DNA of 64,000 nucleotides, taken from contig JAFAYW010000129.1 of assembly GCA_019240125.1 (NCBI GenBank), positions 51,751 to 115,750 on the forward strand, read 5' to 3'. This DNA is from Alphaproteobacteria bacterium. Its GTDB lineage: Bacteria; Pseudomonadota; Alphaproteobacteria; ATCC43930; CGMCC-115725. Positions 27,526-36,994 of this stretch are shown one piece after another (the stretch's first letter is position 1; every line of letters starts with the position of its first letter). The notes beneath the pieces were generated by a model. That model ran no database searches and was not told the DNA's origin. It saw nothing but the letters and a program-made list of their open reading frames with translations. Made by a program: the position numbers and the translations under genes.

Positions 27526-27809
27526 GAAGCTCCGCGCCCTGGTCTCGGCGATCTCCGCACTGGCGCTGCCCGCAATGCAGTCAGAGAAGCTCGCCCTGTC
27601 TCTCCCATGTTGCGACGATTGATGCAGCAAAACGATACCGCCCACTCCGGCCTTCGGCTCGGCGTGGATGCGAAACTGTGAATTGATGCGCCTCCTCAAG
27701 CACCTCTGGTCAAGGAAATGAACGATTTGTGATCAATTGATACGGAACAGGAGCAATGCGGCCTCGTTCTTGCTTCGTGTGCAGGGGTTGAATTTTCGAC
27801 AGAGGTGCG

Positions 27810-28004
27810 ATGATGCGACCACAAAAGAGCGGCATTGAAATCCGGATACTCGACGGCAGCGGACAGCGGTGCGCGGTGTTGTTGGACGGCCTCGTGCGCT
27901 ATGTCGGTTCTGCCGAGCAATGCCGCCAACGTGCCGAAATCCTGATGCCGCGCGGCAGCGACCGCGATCGGCAGGACGAAATGCTGCTGCGCGCTGTGCA
28001 CTGA
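27810..28004 (+). CDS. Small hypothetical protein
   Basis: The 64-residue frame (MMRPQKSGIEIRIL...) starts with two ATGs after agagg and reads as a compact alpha/beta polypeptide with one cysteine pair. No family is recognised. Codon use is ordinary for the window. It stands alone in a gap of about 500 bases between the amidase and the sensor kinase and converges with the kinase gene. Confidence 0.45.
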   Translation: MMRPQKSGIEIRILDGSGQRCAVLLDGLVRYVGSAEQCRQRAEILMPRGSDRDRQDEMLLRAVH

Positions 28005-28050
28005 CAGCGGGTATGTGAGGCAGCAGTAAAGCAAGCAATTAAAAGCTTAA

Positions 28051-30042
28051 TCAGGCCGCCGATCTCTGGAGCTGCGTCTCCCGGTCTGGCGGCGACTGCG
28101 GCGGCTCCATCCGATCCGCCGGCAGCGTTACCGTCGCCACAGTCCCAACATTCACCTGGCTTGCCAGTGCAAACTCGCCACCCATTGCGTCCACAAGGCG
28201 CTTAGTGAGCGGCAGCCCCAGACCGGTGCCTTCCTTGCTGTGCAGCATGCCGGTTTCGGCCTGTCCGAACACCTCCATGACGCGTTCCATGTCCGCTTCG
28301 GCAATACCGATCCCGGTGTCGCTAACCGAAATCTCGATATCGCCTCGCGCGTTGCGGCCGCCCTTGACCCAGACGCGCCCGCCTTCCGGTGTAAACTTTA
28401 CGGCGTTGGACAGCAGATTTAAGAGCACCTGGTTGACCCTCTGCTCGTCACCACGGATGATGAAATCGGGGTCGATCACATGCGTCAGCTGAACGCCCTG
28501 TTTTCGCGCGCGGGGCTCCAGCATATGGACGCAGCTCTTGATCGCCTCGGTGAGATCGAACGCACGGTCGACCAATTGTAATCGGCCGGCCTCGATTTTG
28601 GTGAAATCGAGAAGGTCGTTGATCAGCCCAAGCAGATGCTTGCCGCTGGTGATGATGTCCTCGACATAGCCGCGATAGGGACCTGGCAGGGCACCAAAAG
28701 GCTCCATCAGCATTAGTTCGGAAAAGCCGATTACCGCGTTGAGCGGTGTCCGCAGTTCATGGCTCATGCCCGCGAGGAATTCCGATTTCGCCCGGCTCGC
28801 CGCCTCTGCCGCAACTTTCGCGCCGCGCAGCTGGTTTTCGCGCTCATCGCGCTCCTGTCCGGCGGCAATCAGCTTGCGGCGCAGCGTGTCAAGCGCGCGG
28901 GCGACCTGGCCGATCTCATTGCGGTGATGCGTTTCCGGCACAGCGATGTCCAGCTGCCCCTCGGCGATCAACGCGAGGGTGCCTTCGATACGCGACAGGG
29001 GATAGACAAACCGCCGCCCGAAGTGGAGGGCGCAGGCAGCCGCCGTAATCGTGACCAGCGCCGCCGCGATCAGCGCGAACCCCAGATTGATGATTGCCGC
29101 GTGGCGCGCCTGACTGATGTGCTCTTCCGCGATGGCGAACGCGGCGTCGCGCAGCTTCAAGATGCTTTGAAGTGTCGGGACGCCCCACGACCTGAAGCTG
29201 GCGACGTCGCCCGACCAGCCATTGCTCGGCGGGTTGGCTTCACGGATGCGGGCATAGACGGCGGCGTTGGCATCAAAATATTCGCGGTGCACTGCCGCCG
29301 CCGCGGCGTTCAGCCGGGGTTCATCCGTCAGGCTGATCATGGTGATCACGCGCGCCCAGTATACGTCTATCCTGGCATCTCCATCGGCGAGCGTACGCTC
29401 CATCTGAGTATCGACGGCACGACCGCCTGAGAGGATCTGGACGTACAGCGTCTGACGCCGGCCCGCGTAATCGCGAACCAACCCAACAACCCGGGAAATG
29501 CCCGCGAATTGTCCGATCTGCGGGTTGGCCCGGTCGGCGGCAAGTTCGATGCCGGCCTGCACATCCGTCACCTTTGCGGTGATCGCGAACATCTGCTCGG
29601 CATAGCTTGTCGCGAACCGCAGGTCGCGCGCCGCTTTCGGCCGCTGGATCTCGGTCAAGGCACGCGCCCGCAGTTCGTTCAATCGGTCGCGTAGCCGCAA
29701 CAACTGGCCGTAATGCTTACCCGCGCCGTCATATTGTGACTGCGCGACGGACGCGAGGGTCCGGTCCAGCGCCTGATCGGTGTGCACCCGCAACTTACCC
29801 AACGAGCCAAATGTCGCGTCGGATGCCGGATTGTCGTTGAGCAAAGCCTCGTTATAGCCGCCGCGTTCAAGTGCCAATCGCTCGGACACGGTCAACGATG
29901 CCTGCAGTGCCTCGACCGCGGCCGCCGCCTGGTTGATCGCGTCTGCCTGCCGCCACTCCTGCACGACAATGGCCAGCGCGCCGAGGATGGCGAGTAAGCA
30001 CGAAAAACCCATCCCAGCGAGAAACAGGGTCTTCAGGCGCAT
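28051..30042 (-). CDS. Membrane sensor histidine kinase (HAMP-HisKA-HATPase)
   Basis: The 663-residue protein has a first membrane segment near residues 5-25, a long extracytoplasmic helical sensor of about 280 residues, a second membrane segment near 320 (IINLGFALIAAALVTITAAACAL), a HAMP domain (RRFVYPLSRIEGTLALIAEG), HisKA with phospho-acceptor His in GMSHELRTPLNAVIGFSELM near 435, and HATPase with N-box LNLLSNAVKFTPEGG, G1 SVSDTGIGI and G2 GTGLGLPL. No response regulator is adjacent, so it is an orphan kinase. I start at the ATG of MRLKTLFL; a TTG 42 bases upstream is possible. Confidence 0.92.
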   Translation of the reverse strand: MRLKTLFLAGMGFSCLLAILGALAIVVQEWRQADAINQAAAAVEALQASLTVSERLALERGGYNEALLNDNPASDATFGSLGKLRVHTDQALDRTLASVAQSQYDGAGKHYGQLLRLRDRLNELRARALTEIQRPKAARDLRFATSYAEQMFAITAKVTDVQAGIELAADRANPQIGQFAGISRVVGLVRDYAGRRQTLYVQILSGGRAVDTQMERTLADGDARIDVYWARVITMISLTDEPRLNAAAAAVHREYFDANAAVYARIREANPPSNGWSGDVASFRSWGVPTLQSILKLRDAAFAIAEEHISQARHAAIINLGFALIAAALVTITAAACALHFGRRFVYPLSRIEGTLALIAEGQLDIAVPETHHRNEIGQVARALDTLRRKLIAAGQERDERENQLRGAKVAAEAASRAKSEFLAGMSHELRTPLNAVIGFSELMLMEPFGALPGPYRGYVEDIITSGKHLLGLINDLLDFTKIEAGRLQLVDRAFDLTEAIKSCVHMLEPRARKQGVQLTHVIDPDFIIRGDEQRVNQVLLNLLSNAVKFTPEGGRVWVKGGRNARGDIEISVSDTGIGIAEADMERVMEVFGQAETGMLHSKEGTGLGLPLTKRLVDAMGGEFALASQVNVGTVATVTLPADRMEPPQSPPDRETQLQRSAA

Positions 30043-30409
30043 TTCCTGTTTCCGTCTACCGGGTTCTCCCTGGCCACTTTCCAACCCTTCGCGTGGTTCG
30101 CCCCGATCAAGCTACGCCCCGGAAACGGCAAAGCCGCCCGCTATCGTCCGGTACCGGTCATCGTCCCCTTGAAGGCCATGGATGAGTGACCTGTCGCTTC
30201 TCACGCAAAGCCTGGATCGTCGCCTGAAAAAAGACGCGCACCAAGTCCAAGACTGAAGATGCCTAAGTAGCCCCGGCTTGGGTTAACAGACCCTTACTTC
30301 AAAGATCCGCATAGGATTTTGTCCTCTGCGGCAGACTTCGCGCCGACCTGTAAGGTTCATTAATGCGATCTTCCAGGGACACTCGAAGGCCGCTGAGAGA
30401 GCTCTATCA
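30043..30409. other. Intergenic region without a convincing gene
   Basis: These 367 bases separate the histidine kinase start from the end of the cupin gene. The kinase promoter must lie here. I see a 24-codon frame at 30182-30256 with no support beyond its start, a short inverted repeat (aggattttgtcct near 30310) and no RNA family I can recognise. Confidence 0.5.
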
Positions 30410-30697
30410 CTATTGTGCGGCCATTATCCGTCGCCGCCGGCCAGCAACATAGGTGGCGCCAAGCGGACCCGCGCGCTCCTCATGCAACGTGCCAGCGGTA
30501 ATCTCACAAATCTCACCGGTATGAAAGACGTGCTCGCCAAATTCGCGGCGCATCGTCATCTGACCGGCAACGATCAAGATCTGTGCATCGAAGTCATGCG
30601 CGTGCATGGCATTGACCTCGTTGGCCGGCATAGCGCGTTCAACGATCTCGTCAAACCCCTGCTCGCGGACCCGCGCCTCGAATGCTGCTCGTTCCAT
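30410..30697 (-). CDS. Small cupin-domain protein
   Basis: The 95-residue protein has a cupin beta-barrel pattern: HAHDFDAQILIVAGQMTM with the HxH metal ligands near residue 32, and GEICEITAGTLHEERAG near 62 with a further His. Single-domain cupins of this size often bind a metal and act as small oxygenases, isomerases or sensors; nothing here fixes the role. It lies between an orphan kinase and a divergent lipoprotein gene. Confidence 0.8.
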   Translation of the reverse strand: MERAAFEARVREQGFDEIVERAMPANEVNAMHAHDFDAQILIVAGQMTMRREFGEHVFHTGEICEITAGTLHEERAGPLGATYVAGRRRRIMAAQ

Positions 30698-30827
30698 TTA
30701 ACTCTCCTACGTTCGATCAGCGTGATGCCTCGTTCCGGCGATCATGCCACGATTCAGATGATGGCGCCGCATTCCTTGATCATCATGCCACAGCCGCACG
30801 TAATTCTTGGGTTGATCAGAAACTGCA

Positions 30828-31853
30828 ATGTCGGTTAGCAACTCGTTCGAGCAGAATTTTGGTGAGCGCGGAGCACAGGCATTGACCCTCATTCGATGGG
30901 CGCAAGCACTTTCTGTATTGCTGCTGACCGGCTGTGCCGCAGAACCACCCGCTGTCGTCATGCTCAATCCGGCACCGCGTGGTCCGCACGCCATCCAGGG
31001 AATCGACATCCCGACCGATGCCAGCGACGTTCTGGGTGAGCTGCAGGGCGGCAATCTCGATTTCGTCGCACGCTATTATCGCGATCCGGCGTCACGCTGG
31101 CCCACCCTCTCCGCCAGCGAGGCGCAGCGATTGTCGTCGCTCGGACTCAACATAGTCGCGGTTTGGGAATCGCACTCACACGATCCCCGTTATTTCACCT
31201 ATTCGAGCGGCTATTACGACGCGATGTCGGCCTACCGTCAGGCCAGGAACATCGGTCAGCCGATAAGCAGTGCGATTTATTTTGCTGTCGACTTCGACGC
31301 GCGCGACGCCAGGCTGGAGCCGGTGACGCAATACTTCCGCGGCATCGATGCCGGCATGATCGCGGCCAGCGGCGGTCGACGCGATTATCGTGTCGGCGTC
31401 TACGGCTCGGGCACTGTGTGCGATACAGTAAAGCTCGCCGGACTTGCGCAATATGCATGGTTGTCAAACTCAACCGCGTGGGGCGGTTCGGTTGGGTATG
31501 AGCGGTGGAATATTCGCCAGGGCGGCAGGCTTGCCCGTCTGTCCTTCAATCATGACGGCAACGAGGCAACCAGCGACTACGGAGGCTTCCGAATCGCCGG
31601 TGCCGAGACAGCTCCGACAGCGACGATCGCCTCGTCCTTTCAGCAACCGACGGCGGTGTCGGCGCCCCTAACCGTCAACAACGCCGCTGTTCCGGCGGCG
31701 ATGGCCGCTGTCGCGGCGCAGCCGCAACCTGATGCCGGCGAGAGCGCCGCGGCACCGGTACCTGCAGCATCAGGCCCCTCCCCTGACACTGTCGTGTCGG
31801 AAAGCACACCCGAACGGCCATCGCTGCTGGGCTCCTTCCTCTCCGCATTATAG
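30828..31853 (+). CDS. DUF1906 glycoside hydrolase-like lipoprotein
   Basis: The 341-residue protein has a hydrophobic segment ending in the lipobox VLLLTGC (Cys near residue 36), then a DUF1906 domain of the Rv2525c type: GIDIPTDASDVLGEL near 62, FVARYYRD near 80, VAVWESHSHD near 105, YFAVDFDAR near 150 and YGSGTVCD near 182. The fold is a TIM barrel related to GH25 lysozymes; enzymatic activity of this family is not established. The last 90 residues are Ala/Pro-rich and low complexity, probably a cell-wall or periplasmic spacer. Likely located at the outer membrane or in the periplasm. Confidence 0.85.
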   Translation: MSVSNSFEQNFGERGAQALTLIRWAQALSVLLLTGCAAEPPAVVMLNPAPRGPHAIQGIDIPTDASDVLGELQGGNLDFVARYYRDPASRWPTLSASEAQRLSSLGLNIVAVWESHSHDPRYFTYSSGYYDAMSAYRQARNIGQPISSAIYFAVDFDARDARLEPVTQYFRGIDAGMIAASGGRRDYRVGVYGSGTVCDTVKLAGLAQYAWLSNSTAWGGSVGYERWNIRQGGRLARLSFNHDGNEATSDYGGFRIAGAETAPTATIASSFQQPTAVSAPLTVNNAAVPAAMAAVAAQPQPDAGESAAAPVPAASGPSPDTVVSESTPERPSLLGSFLSAL

Positions 31854-32005
31854 CGCGCCATGCGGCCGTCGCCGATGGTATCGGCGCCGCCCCCGACATT
31901 GTTGCGGAGCCGCCGGACCGCATAATGGGTCGGCGGGACCATTTGCGTCCTGTCGGGCAACGCGGCATTTTGGGACAGCCTATAAAGCGGGAGGAGATCC
32001 TGAAG

Positions 32006-32908
32006 ATGGCGACGGTAATCGAGCGCGCTCGCGTTATGGTGCGACCCAGCGGCAAGGCACTGGCGGCCGACATCGAAGGAGTTGATCTGGCGGGTCCTCT
32101 GGCCTCCGAGACCACCGCCGCAATCAGGCAGGCCTGGAGCGACCATCTGGTCCTGCGGTTCCGCGGCCAGAACCTGTCCGACGACGACCTGATGCGTGTC
32201 AGCCGGGAACTCGGTGACCTCGACTGGGCGCCGATCGCCGCCGCCAAGATCAAGGTGCCCGACGAGGACCGCTACATCGATGGCACCCCGGAAGGGCGGC
32301 AATATGTGATGGTTATCTCGAATGTCGTCGAGAACGGCGTGGCGATCGGCCAGCTCGGCGCATACGAGGCGATCTGGCATACCGATATGTCTTACATCGC
32401 CGAGCCGCCAATGGCCTCCGTTCTCTACTCCCTGGAAGTGCCGGCGAGCGGCGGCGACACCGGGTTCTGCAACATGTACCTGGCGCTCGAGACACTGCCG
32501 GCCGAATTGCGCCGGCAGATCGAGGGACGCGCGTGCCGCCATGATGCCAGCCGCAACAGTGCTGGCGAATTGCGCCGCGGCTTTGTCGATGCGCCCGATG
32601 CCAGCCAGACCGTCGGCGCCGAGCACCCGATCGTACGGACACACCCGGAAACCCGGCGCAAGGCGCTGTTCCTTGGACGACGCCGCAACGCGTACATACC
32701 TGGCCTCCCGCTCGCCGAAAGCGAGGCGCTGCTCGATGCCCTATGGGCCCATGCGACGAAGCCGGAATTCACCTGGTATCAGCAATGGAAGCTCGGCGAT
32801 TTGATCCTCTGGGACAATCGCTGCGTCATGCACCGCCGCGATGCCTTCGACCCGAATGCGCGTCGCGTCATGCACCGTACACAGATCAAGGGTGACCGCC
32901 CGTACTAA
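32006..32908 (+). CDS. TauD/TfdA-family 2-oxoglutarate dioxygenase
   Basis: The 300-residue protein has the Fe(II)-binding facial triad: His and Asp in IWHTDMSYIAEPP near 112 and the distal His in WDNRCVMHRRDAFD near 275, with the 2-oxoglutarate-binding Arg shortly after (RRVMHRTQIKG). It hydroxylates a small substrate using 2-oxoglutarate and oxygen. The start ATG follows gggaggag. A second, distinct member of the family lies at 34132-34980. The native substrate cannot be told; taurine is not implied. Confidence 0.9.
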   Translation: MATVIERARVMVRPSGKALAADIEGVDLAGPLASETTAAIRQAWSDHLVLRFRGQNLSDDDLMRVSRELGDLDWAPIAAAKIKVPDEDRYIDGTPEGRQYVMVISNVVENGVAIGQLGAYEAIWHTDMSYIAEPPMASVLYSLEVPASGGDTGFCNMYLALETLPAELRRQIEGRACRHDASRNSAGELRRGFVDAPDASQTVGAEHPIVRTHPETRRKALFLGRRRNAYIPGLPLAESEALLDALWAHATKPEFTWYQQWKLGDLILWDNRCVMHRRDAFDPNARRVMHRTQIKGDRPY

Positions 32909-32911
32909 GTG

Positions 32912-32935
32912 GCATCAGGCGGGATCGCCTGATGC
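32912..32935. terminator. Palindromic hairpin downstream of the dioxygenase gene
   Basis: A perfect 10-base-pair inverted repeat (gcatcaggcg / cgcctgatgc) with a four-base loop starts three bases after the dioxygenase stop codon. It lacks the usual T run on the plus strand, so it may be a transcript-end stabiliser or weak terminator. Confidence 0.45.
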
Positions 32936-32950
32936 AGGGGGTGTTGGGGA

Positions 32951-33298
32951 ATGCGTCTCATCGTTGTTACCGCCGCGCTGGCTTTGCTGGTGCTGGCGGG
33001 GTGCGGGTCGACACCAAAGGATAGTGCGACACTGGTCCTTAACGATCCCTACTGGGACCGCGTCAATGTCGAAATCGTTATTACGCGGCGCGCCGATTGC
33101 GACAGCCGCGCTGACGGATTTGTCGAGACCAAGCAGCTCCTGCTGCGCAAGAATACAACCGAGCGAATCTATGCGCCGAACGGGGCCACGATCTGCTGGC
33201 GGCACGACCCCAACCCGAACAAGCCGGTCGCGGGTGCATGGTCGGATTGGACGAAGGCATTGATCGACCCCGGTGGCACCTTCGAGACCGAACTGTAA
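32951..33298 (+). CDS. Small hypothetical lipoprotein
   Basis: The 115-residue protein starts with a lipoprotein signal (LIVVTAALALLVLAGC, Cys near 18). The mature part is a small globular domain with two further cysteines (ADCDSRADGF and ATICWRHDP) that could pair in the periplasm. I recognise no family. It sits between a dioxygenase gene and another exported unknown on the same strand. Confidence 0.65.
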   Translation: MRLIVVTAALALLVLAGCGSTPKDSATLVLNDPYWDRVNVEIVITRRADCDSRADGFVETKQLLLRKNTTERIYAPNGATICWRHDPNPNKPVAGAWSDWTKALIDPGGTFETEL

Positions 33299-33413
33299 TC
33301 AGCCGAGACGACGGCTCTGGCGCGCCGTGCCGCAACGTGCCCGCACATCAATCTTCAGCCATTTTTTCGGTTTAGAGAGCCGGCGCGCAGAACCTTGCAC
33401 CGGGAATCGTGTC

Positions 33414-34091
33414 ATGATTGGCCGCGTTATTGTCTCCGCTTTCCTGACCTTGGCGCTGTGCCCGGCGAGCGCCGACGCGCAATACGGGTCACCCGTTCCG
33501 CTGTATCCGGGAGCAATGCCGCGGACCTACGATCAGCAACCACTGCCACCCGCAGCGCCGGCGCCTGACCGCGCGCCATTCGCGGACGAGACGCCGCCGC
33601 GCTGGCCCCCCGCCTCTGCAACGTCGCCGGGTTTGGGGGCCGCTGGATCGCCGCTTGCGCCACCGCCCGCCGCGCCTTCCAGCATCGATGCCATGAGGTC
33701 GAGCGGTCCGGCACCGGATCGGGTTTTCTGCACCCAGCCAATATCCGTCCACGTCGCCGACCGCGACAGCGTGCCGGAACGTTACCGCCCCTTCGTTGGC
33801 ATTTGGAGCGATGCTTCGTGGACACCGCAGCTGTGCGCCGCGCTGGTGGTCGAAAATGTCGCGGCGGACGGCACCGCTACTATCGTCTATGCCTTCGGCC
33901 CGATGGGGTCGGTGCCGCGTTCGTCGGGCGGCGTCTTGCACGGCACCGGCATCATTCGCGATGGCGAGCTGCGCTTTCAGAACTCCGATGGCAGCCAATA
34001 CGCGTTTCGGCCACTCTACTCGGATCTTGGCGGAAAACTAACGACCCCGCAGGGACAGACTTACGGCGCCGTTTTCAAGAGAGCGCTGTAA
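33414..34091 (+). CDS. Exported hypothetical protein, proline-rich linker
   Basis: The 225-residue protein has a signal peptide (VIVSAFLTLALCPASADAQ), a disordered Pro/Ala-rich segment to about residue 100, and a C-terminal globular domain (FVGIWSDASWTPQLCAALVV, then IVYAFGPMGS and GELRFQNSDG). The domain resembles small lipocalin-like periplasmic domains that carry a GxW near the start, but I cannot name it. The start is the ATG of MIGRVIV, the first giving a signal peptide. Confidence 0.65.
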   Translation: MIGRVIVSAFLTLALCPASADAQYGSPVPLYPGAMPRTYDQQPLPPAAPAPDRAPFADETPPRWPPASATSPGLGAAGSPLAPPPAAPSSIDAMRSSGPAPDRVFCTQPISVHVADRDSVPERYRPFVGIWSDASWTPQLCAALVVENVAADGTATIVYAFGPMGSVPRSSGGVLHGTGIIRDGELRFQNSDGSQYAFRPLYSDLGGKLTTPQGQTYGAVFKRAL

Positions 34092-34131
34092 GCCGGTCCA
34101 CGCGTTATCGGCCGCTAGGTACGATTCTGCC

Positions 34132-34980
34132 CTAAACCGGCAGCTCGGCTCCGACCGGCAGGCGCCATAACACGCGGCGCTGCCCGGTATAGTCGTTGAT
34201 CGCAAAGTGCTGGCAACAGCGGTTGTCCCAGATCGTGATCGTGCCCTTTTCCCAGCGGATGCGGGCGGTGAATTCGGGTCGCGTGCAATGCACCTGCAGC
34301 CAGTCGATCAGCGGCCGGCTCTCCTCGTCGGTCCATCCCTTGAAGCGTATTGTATGTCGGTTGTTGACATAGAGCGCCTTGCGCCCGGTGCCCGGATGCG
34401 TCCGCACGACGGGGTGTTCGGCGATATATTTCTCCGCTTCTTCGGTGCCCTTCATCTTCATGTACTTGTTTTCAGCACGCCCGCTGCGGCCGCCGTCGCG
34501 CCGCATGCCGGCGCTGTAGACACCGACCAGCCCATCGAGCATGCGCTTCATGCCGTCCGAGAGCGCCTCGTAGGCGAGGTATTGGTTAGCGACCATCGTG
34601 TCGCCGCCATACGCCGGCACTTCGCGCGCATAGAGCATCGTGCCTACCGGCGGTTTATCGAGATAGGTCGTGTCGGAGTGCCAGGCGCCGCCGACATTGT
34701 CCGCCATCTCCGGCTCCTTGCGCAGCTCGAAGATCTGTGGATAGCCGGGAATGCCCTCGACAAACGGATAGTCGGACGGCTCCGCGAAATAACGAGCATA
34801 CCGCATGATGTCCTCGGGTCCCAGATCCTGGTCGCGCACATAGATCGCGCAGTGATCGAGAAACGCCTGATGTACCTCGGCGGCCTGCTGGTTACTGAGC
34901 GGCTCGCGCAGATCGACGCCGCCGATTTCGGCGCCTAATGCCCCGGCGATCGGCTTCACGGTTATCGTTTCGTAGGACAT
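34132..34980 (-). CDS. TauD/TfdA-family 2-oxoglutarate dioxygenase
   Basis: The 282-residue protein has the Fe(II) triad: His and Asp in AWHSDTTYLDKPPVG near 100, and the distal His in WDNRCCQHFAINDY near 255, followed by the 2-oxoglutarate Arg in GQRRVLWRLPV. Conserved SNQQAAEVHQAFLDH sits near residue 30. The motif contexts (HSDTTY, HFAINDY) are closer to TauD/TfdA proper than those of the paralogue at 32006. Substrate unknown. It is divergent from the exported unknown gene. Confidence 0.9.
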   Translation of the reverse strand: MSYETITVKPIAGALGAEIGGVDLREPLSNQQAAEVHQAFLDHCAIYVRDQDLGPEDIMRYARYFAEPSDYPFVEGIPGYPQIFELRKEPEMADNVGGAWHSDTTYLDKPPVGTMLYAREVPAYGGDTMVANQYLAYEALSDGMKRMLDGLVGVYSAGMRRDGGRSGRAENKYMKMKGTEEAEKYIAEHPVVRTHPGTGRKALYVNNRHTIRFKGWTDEESRPLIDWLQVHCTRPEFTARIRWEKGTITIWDNRCCQHFAINDYTGQRRVLWRLPVGAELPV

Positions 34981-35158
34981 CCGTTCCCATCCCTTTTGGT
35001 CGCGAAGTGGCAGGCAGCGGGAGTTTCGCCATCAGCCCTAAGCGCGGGCAAAGCGCCTTTGGCGCTTCCGCACCAGATGCCTCCCACCTGAGCCACCACG
35101 ATATCACCAGAGAAAATCTAATCGGACGTCCCGTCAATGCGGCACCCGCTCCTGGCAG

Positions 35159-36100
35159 CTATACCTGAGCGGCGTTGGTCCGGGTCTGGATGCCCCGGTC
35201 CTTGACCTCGACGAAGACGCGCGTGACCTCGGGGTATGCCGCTTTAATCTCGCGCTCGATACGGGAAACGGCTGCCTCGACATCGCCGGCGCTGCGGGCG
35301 TCATCGAAATCGAGGCTGAGTGCAGCCAATACCTCCTGCGGGCCGAAATGCATCGTCAGCACGTGATTGGTGCCCACGACCCCCGGGGTCGACTGGGCGA
35401 TACGCTCTATTTCGGCGCGAACCTCCGGCTGTACCGCTTCGCCGGTGAGAAGACTCTGACTCTCATACGCTAAAAATGCCGCGGTGCCCGCCAGCACCAA
35501 GCCGATCCCAAGCGAGGCCGCACCATCGAGGCGTGGCATGTCGAGGATTTCGGCAAGCGAGATACCCGCCAGGGCAATGACCAAGCCGATAAGCGCCGCA
35601 GTATCCTCGAACAAGACCGTGAACACGGTCGGGTCCTTGCTGCGCCGCACCGCTTCCAGCCAGCCGCGCCGCCCGCGCTGCTGACGGAACTCGCGAGACG
35701 CGACGAGCCATGAACAGGATTCGAAAACCAACGAGGTACCCAGGACGATATAGTTGACCACTACGTGCGTTGCCGGCGTGGGGCGCAGCATCTTCTCGAT
35801 CCCCTCATAGAACGCGACCAGCGCGCCCAATCCGAAGATCATCACCGCGACGACAAAGACCCAGAAATAGAGCTGCAAGCCATAGCCGAACGGATGCTCG
35901 GCGTCGGCCGGCCTGCCGGCCCGCCGCATGCCGAGAAGCAGGAGGAGTTCATTGCCTATATCGACGCTGGAGTGGATCGCCTCGCTGTACATGGCCGCAC
36001 TGCCGGTGAAGATCGCCGCGCCGAATTTGCAGACCGCGATCGCGACATTGCCGGCGATAGCCGCCACGATCACTCGAAGCGAGCCCGAATGTCCTGCCAT
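35159..36100 (-). CDS. Cation diffusion facilitator family transporter
   Basis: The 313-residue protein has about six membrane helices and a C-terminal ferredoxin-like domain. The metal site in helix 2 is visible as YSEAIHSSVDIGNE near residue 38 (HxxxD). The helix-5 equivalent reads LFEDTAALIGL, with Glu-Asp where many family members have His, as in the SLC30A9-like subgroup. The C-terminal domain includes VLTMHFGPQEVLAALSLDF. It should export a divalent cation such as zinc or another metal across the inner membrane. Confidence 0.9.
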   Translation of the reverse strand: MAGHSGSLRVIVAAIAGNVAIAVCKFGAAIFTGSAAMYSEAIHSSVDIGNELLLLLGMRRAGRPADAEHPFGYGLQLYFWVFVVAVMIFGLGALVAFYEGIEKMLRPTPATHVVVNYIVLGTSLVFESCSWLVASREFRQQRGRRGWLEAVRRSKDPTVFTVLFEDTAALIGLVIALAGISLAEILDMPRLDGAASLGIGLVLAGTAAFLAYESQSLLTGEAVQPEVRAEIERIAQSTPGVVGTNHVLTMHFGPQEVLAALSLDFDDARSAGDVEAAVSRIEREIKAAYPEVTRVFVEVKDRGIQTRTNAAQV

Positions 36101-36368
36101 TAGCCGCCTTTGTCAGATCGCGCTCCCGCTGTTAATAAAAGGATTAGGCGCCCGGCGGTACAAGCGTCGAGGGTCGGGTATCTTGGGATCTGCTTGAAGC
36201 TTACTCGCGTTCGCGGCTCCTGGCGGGCGCGTGAAACAGCACCATTGTTGCGACGCCCGGCGCCGGGAACGAACATGCTGTGCGGCTACCTGTTTGGCGC
36301 GCCTCGTCCACTGTTGCCGCTGTTGCTGCGGCGCCCGGATTTCTATAGAACCCGCGGTATCGCTGCGA

Positions 36369-36486
<118 letters not shown>

Positions 36487-36523
36487 TAAGAAGGTGCTGC
36501 CGAAGCAGGGAGCTGACGAGATC

Positions 36524-36823
36524 ATGGCACTCGCGCGTATCTATCGACCGGCGAAGACGGCGATGCAGTCAGGCCGCGCCAAGACGCGCCGCTGGGTGCT
36601 GGAGTATGAACCCGCCACGCGCCGCGACCCCGATCCTTTGATGGGCTGGTCCAGCGCCCAGGACACGCTCAACGAGGTACAGCTGCGCTTTGACACTCTC
36701 GAAGAAGCGATGGGCTTTGCAACGAAACACGGGCTCGACTACACGCTGATCGAGCCGCAGGCGCGCACCCCCAAGGTCAAGAGCTATGCGGATAATTTTC
36801 GCTACGACCGGGTGCGTACCTGA
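36524..36823 (+). CDS. ETC complex I subunit (NDUFS4-like)
   Basis: The 99-residue protein matches the alphaproteobacterial 'ETC complex I subunit conserved region' family, homologous to mitochondrial NDUFS4: ARIYRPAKTAMQSGRAKT at the N-terminus, WVLEYEP near 25, DPLMGWSSAQDTLNEVQLRF near 38-58 and SYADNFRYDR at the end. It is an accessory subunit on the matrix-equivalent arm of NADH:quinone oxidoreductase. It is encoded between two tRNA genes, away from the nuo operon, as is common in this class. Start ATG of MALARIY; upstream frame runs through the tRNA. Confidence 0.92.
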   Translation: MALARIYRPAKTAMQSGRAKTRRWVLEYEPATRRDPDPLMGWSSAQDTLNEVQLRFDTLEEAMGFATKHGLDYTLIEPQARTPKVKSYADNFRYDRVRT

Positions 36824-36827
36824 TCGA

Positions 36828-36904
36828 GGCCCCGTAGCTCAGCCGGATAGAGCACTCGCCTTCTAAGCGAGTGGTCGCAGGTTCGAATCCTGCCGGGGTC
36901 GCCA
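36828..36904 (+). tRNA. tRNA-Arg (anticodon TCT)
   Basis: A 77-base cloverleaf starting four bases after the NDUFS4-like stop: acceptor ggccccg pairs with cggggtc (one G-T wobble), anticodon stem ctcgc/gcgag with loop cttctaa (anticodon TCT, reading AGA/AGG), T arm gcaggttcgaatcctgc, encoded CCA. Confidence 0.96.
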
Positions 36905-36994
36905 CCTTTCCCTCCATCCGTTCGCAGCGGCCGGCGTGCGCTACGATGGCCGTCGGACCGAATCGGCCGATGATCGTTTTGACCCGCCACCCGC

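Noticed and set aside
30182..30256. 24-codon frame in the kinase-cupin gap
   Set aside because: No ribosome-binding site, no hydrophobic or charged pattern and no context; could be chance.
35051..35067. Hairpin aagcgcc-ttt-ggcgctt between a dioxygenase and the cation transporter
   Set aside because: Seven-pair stem with no T run on either side; too weak to call a terminator or binding site.
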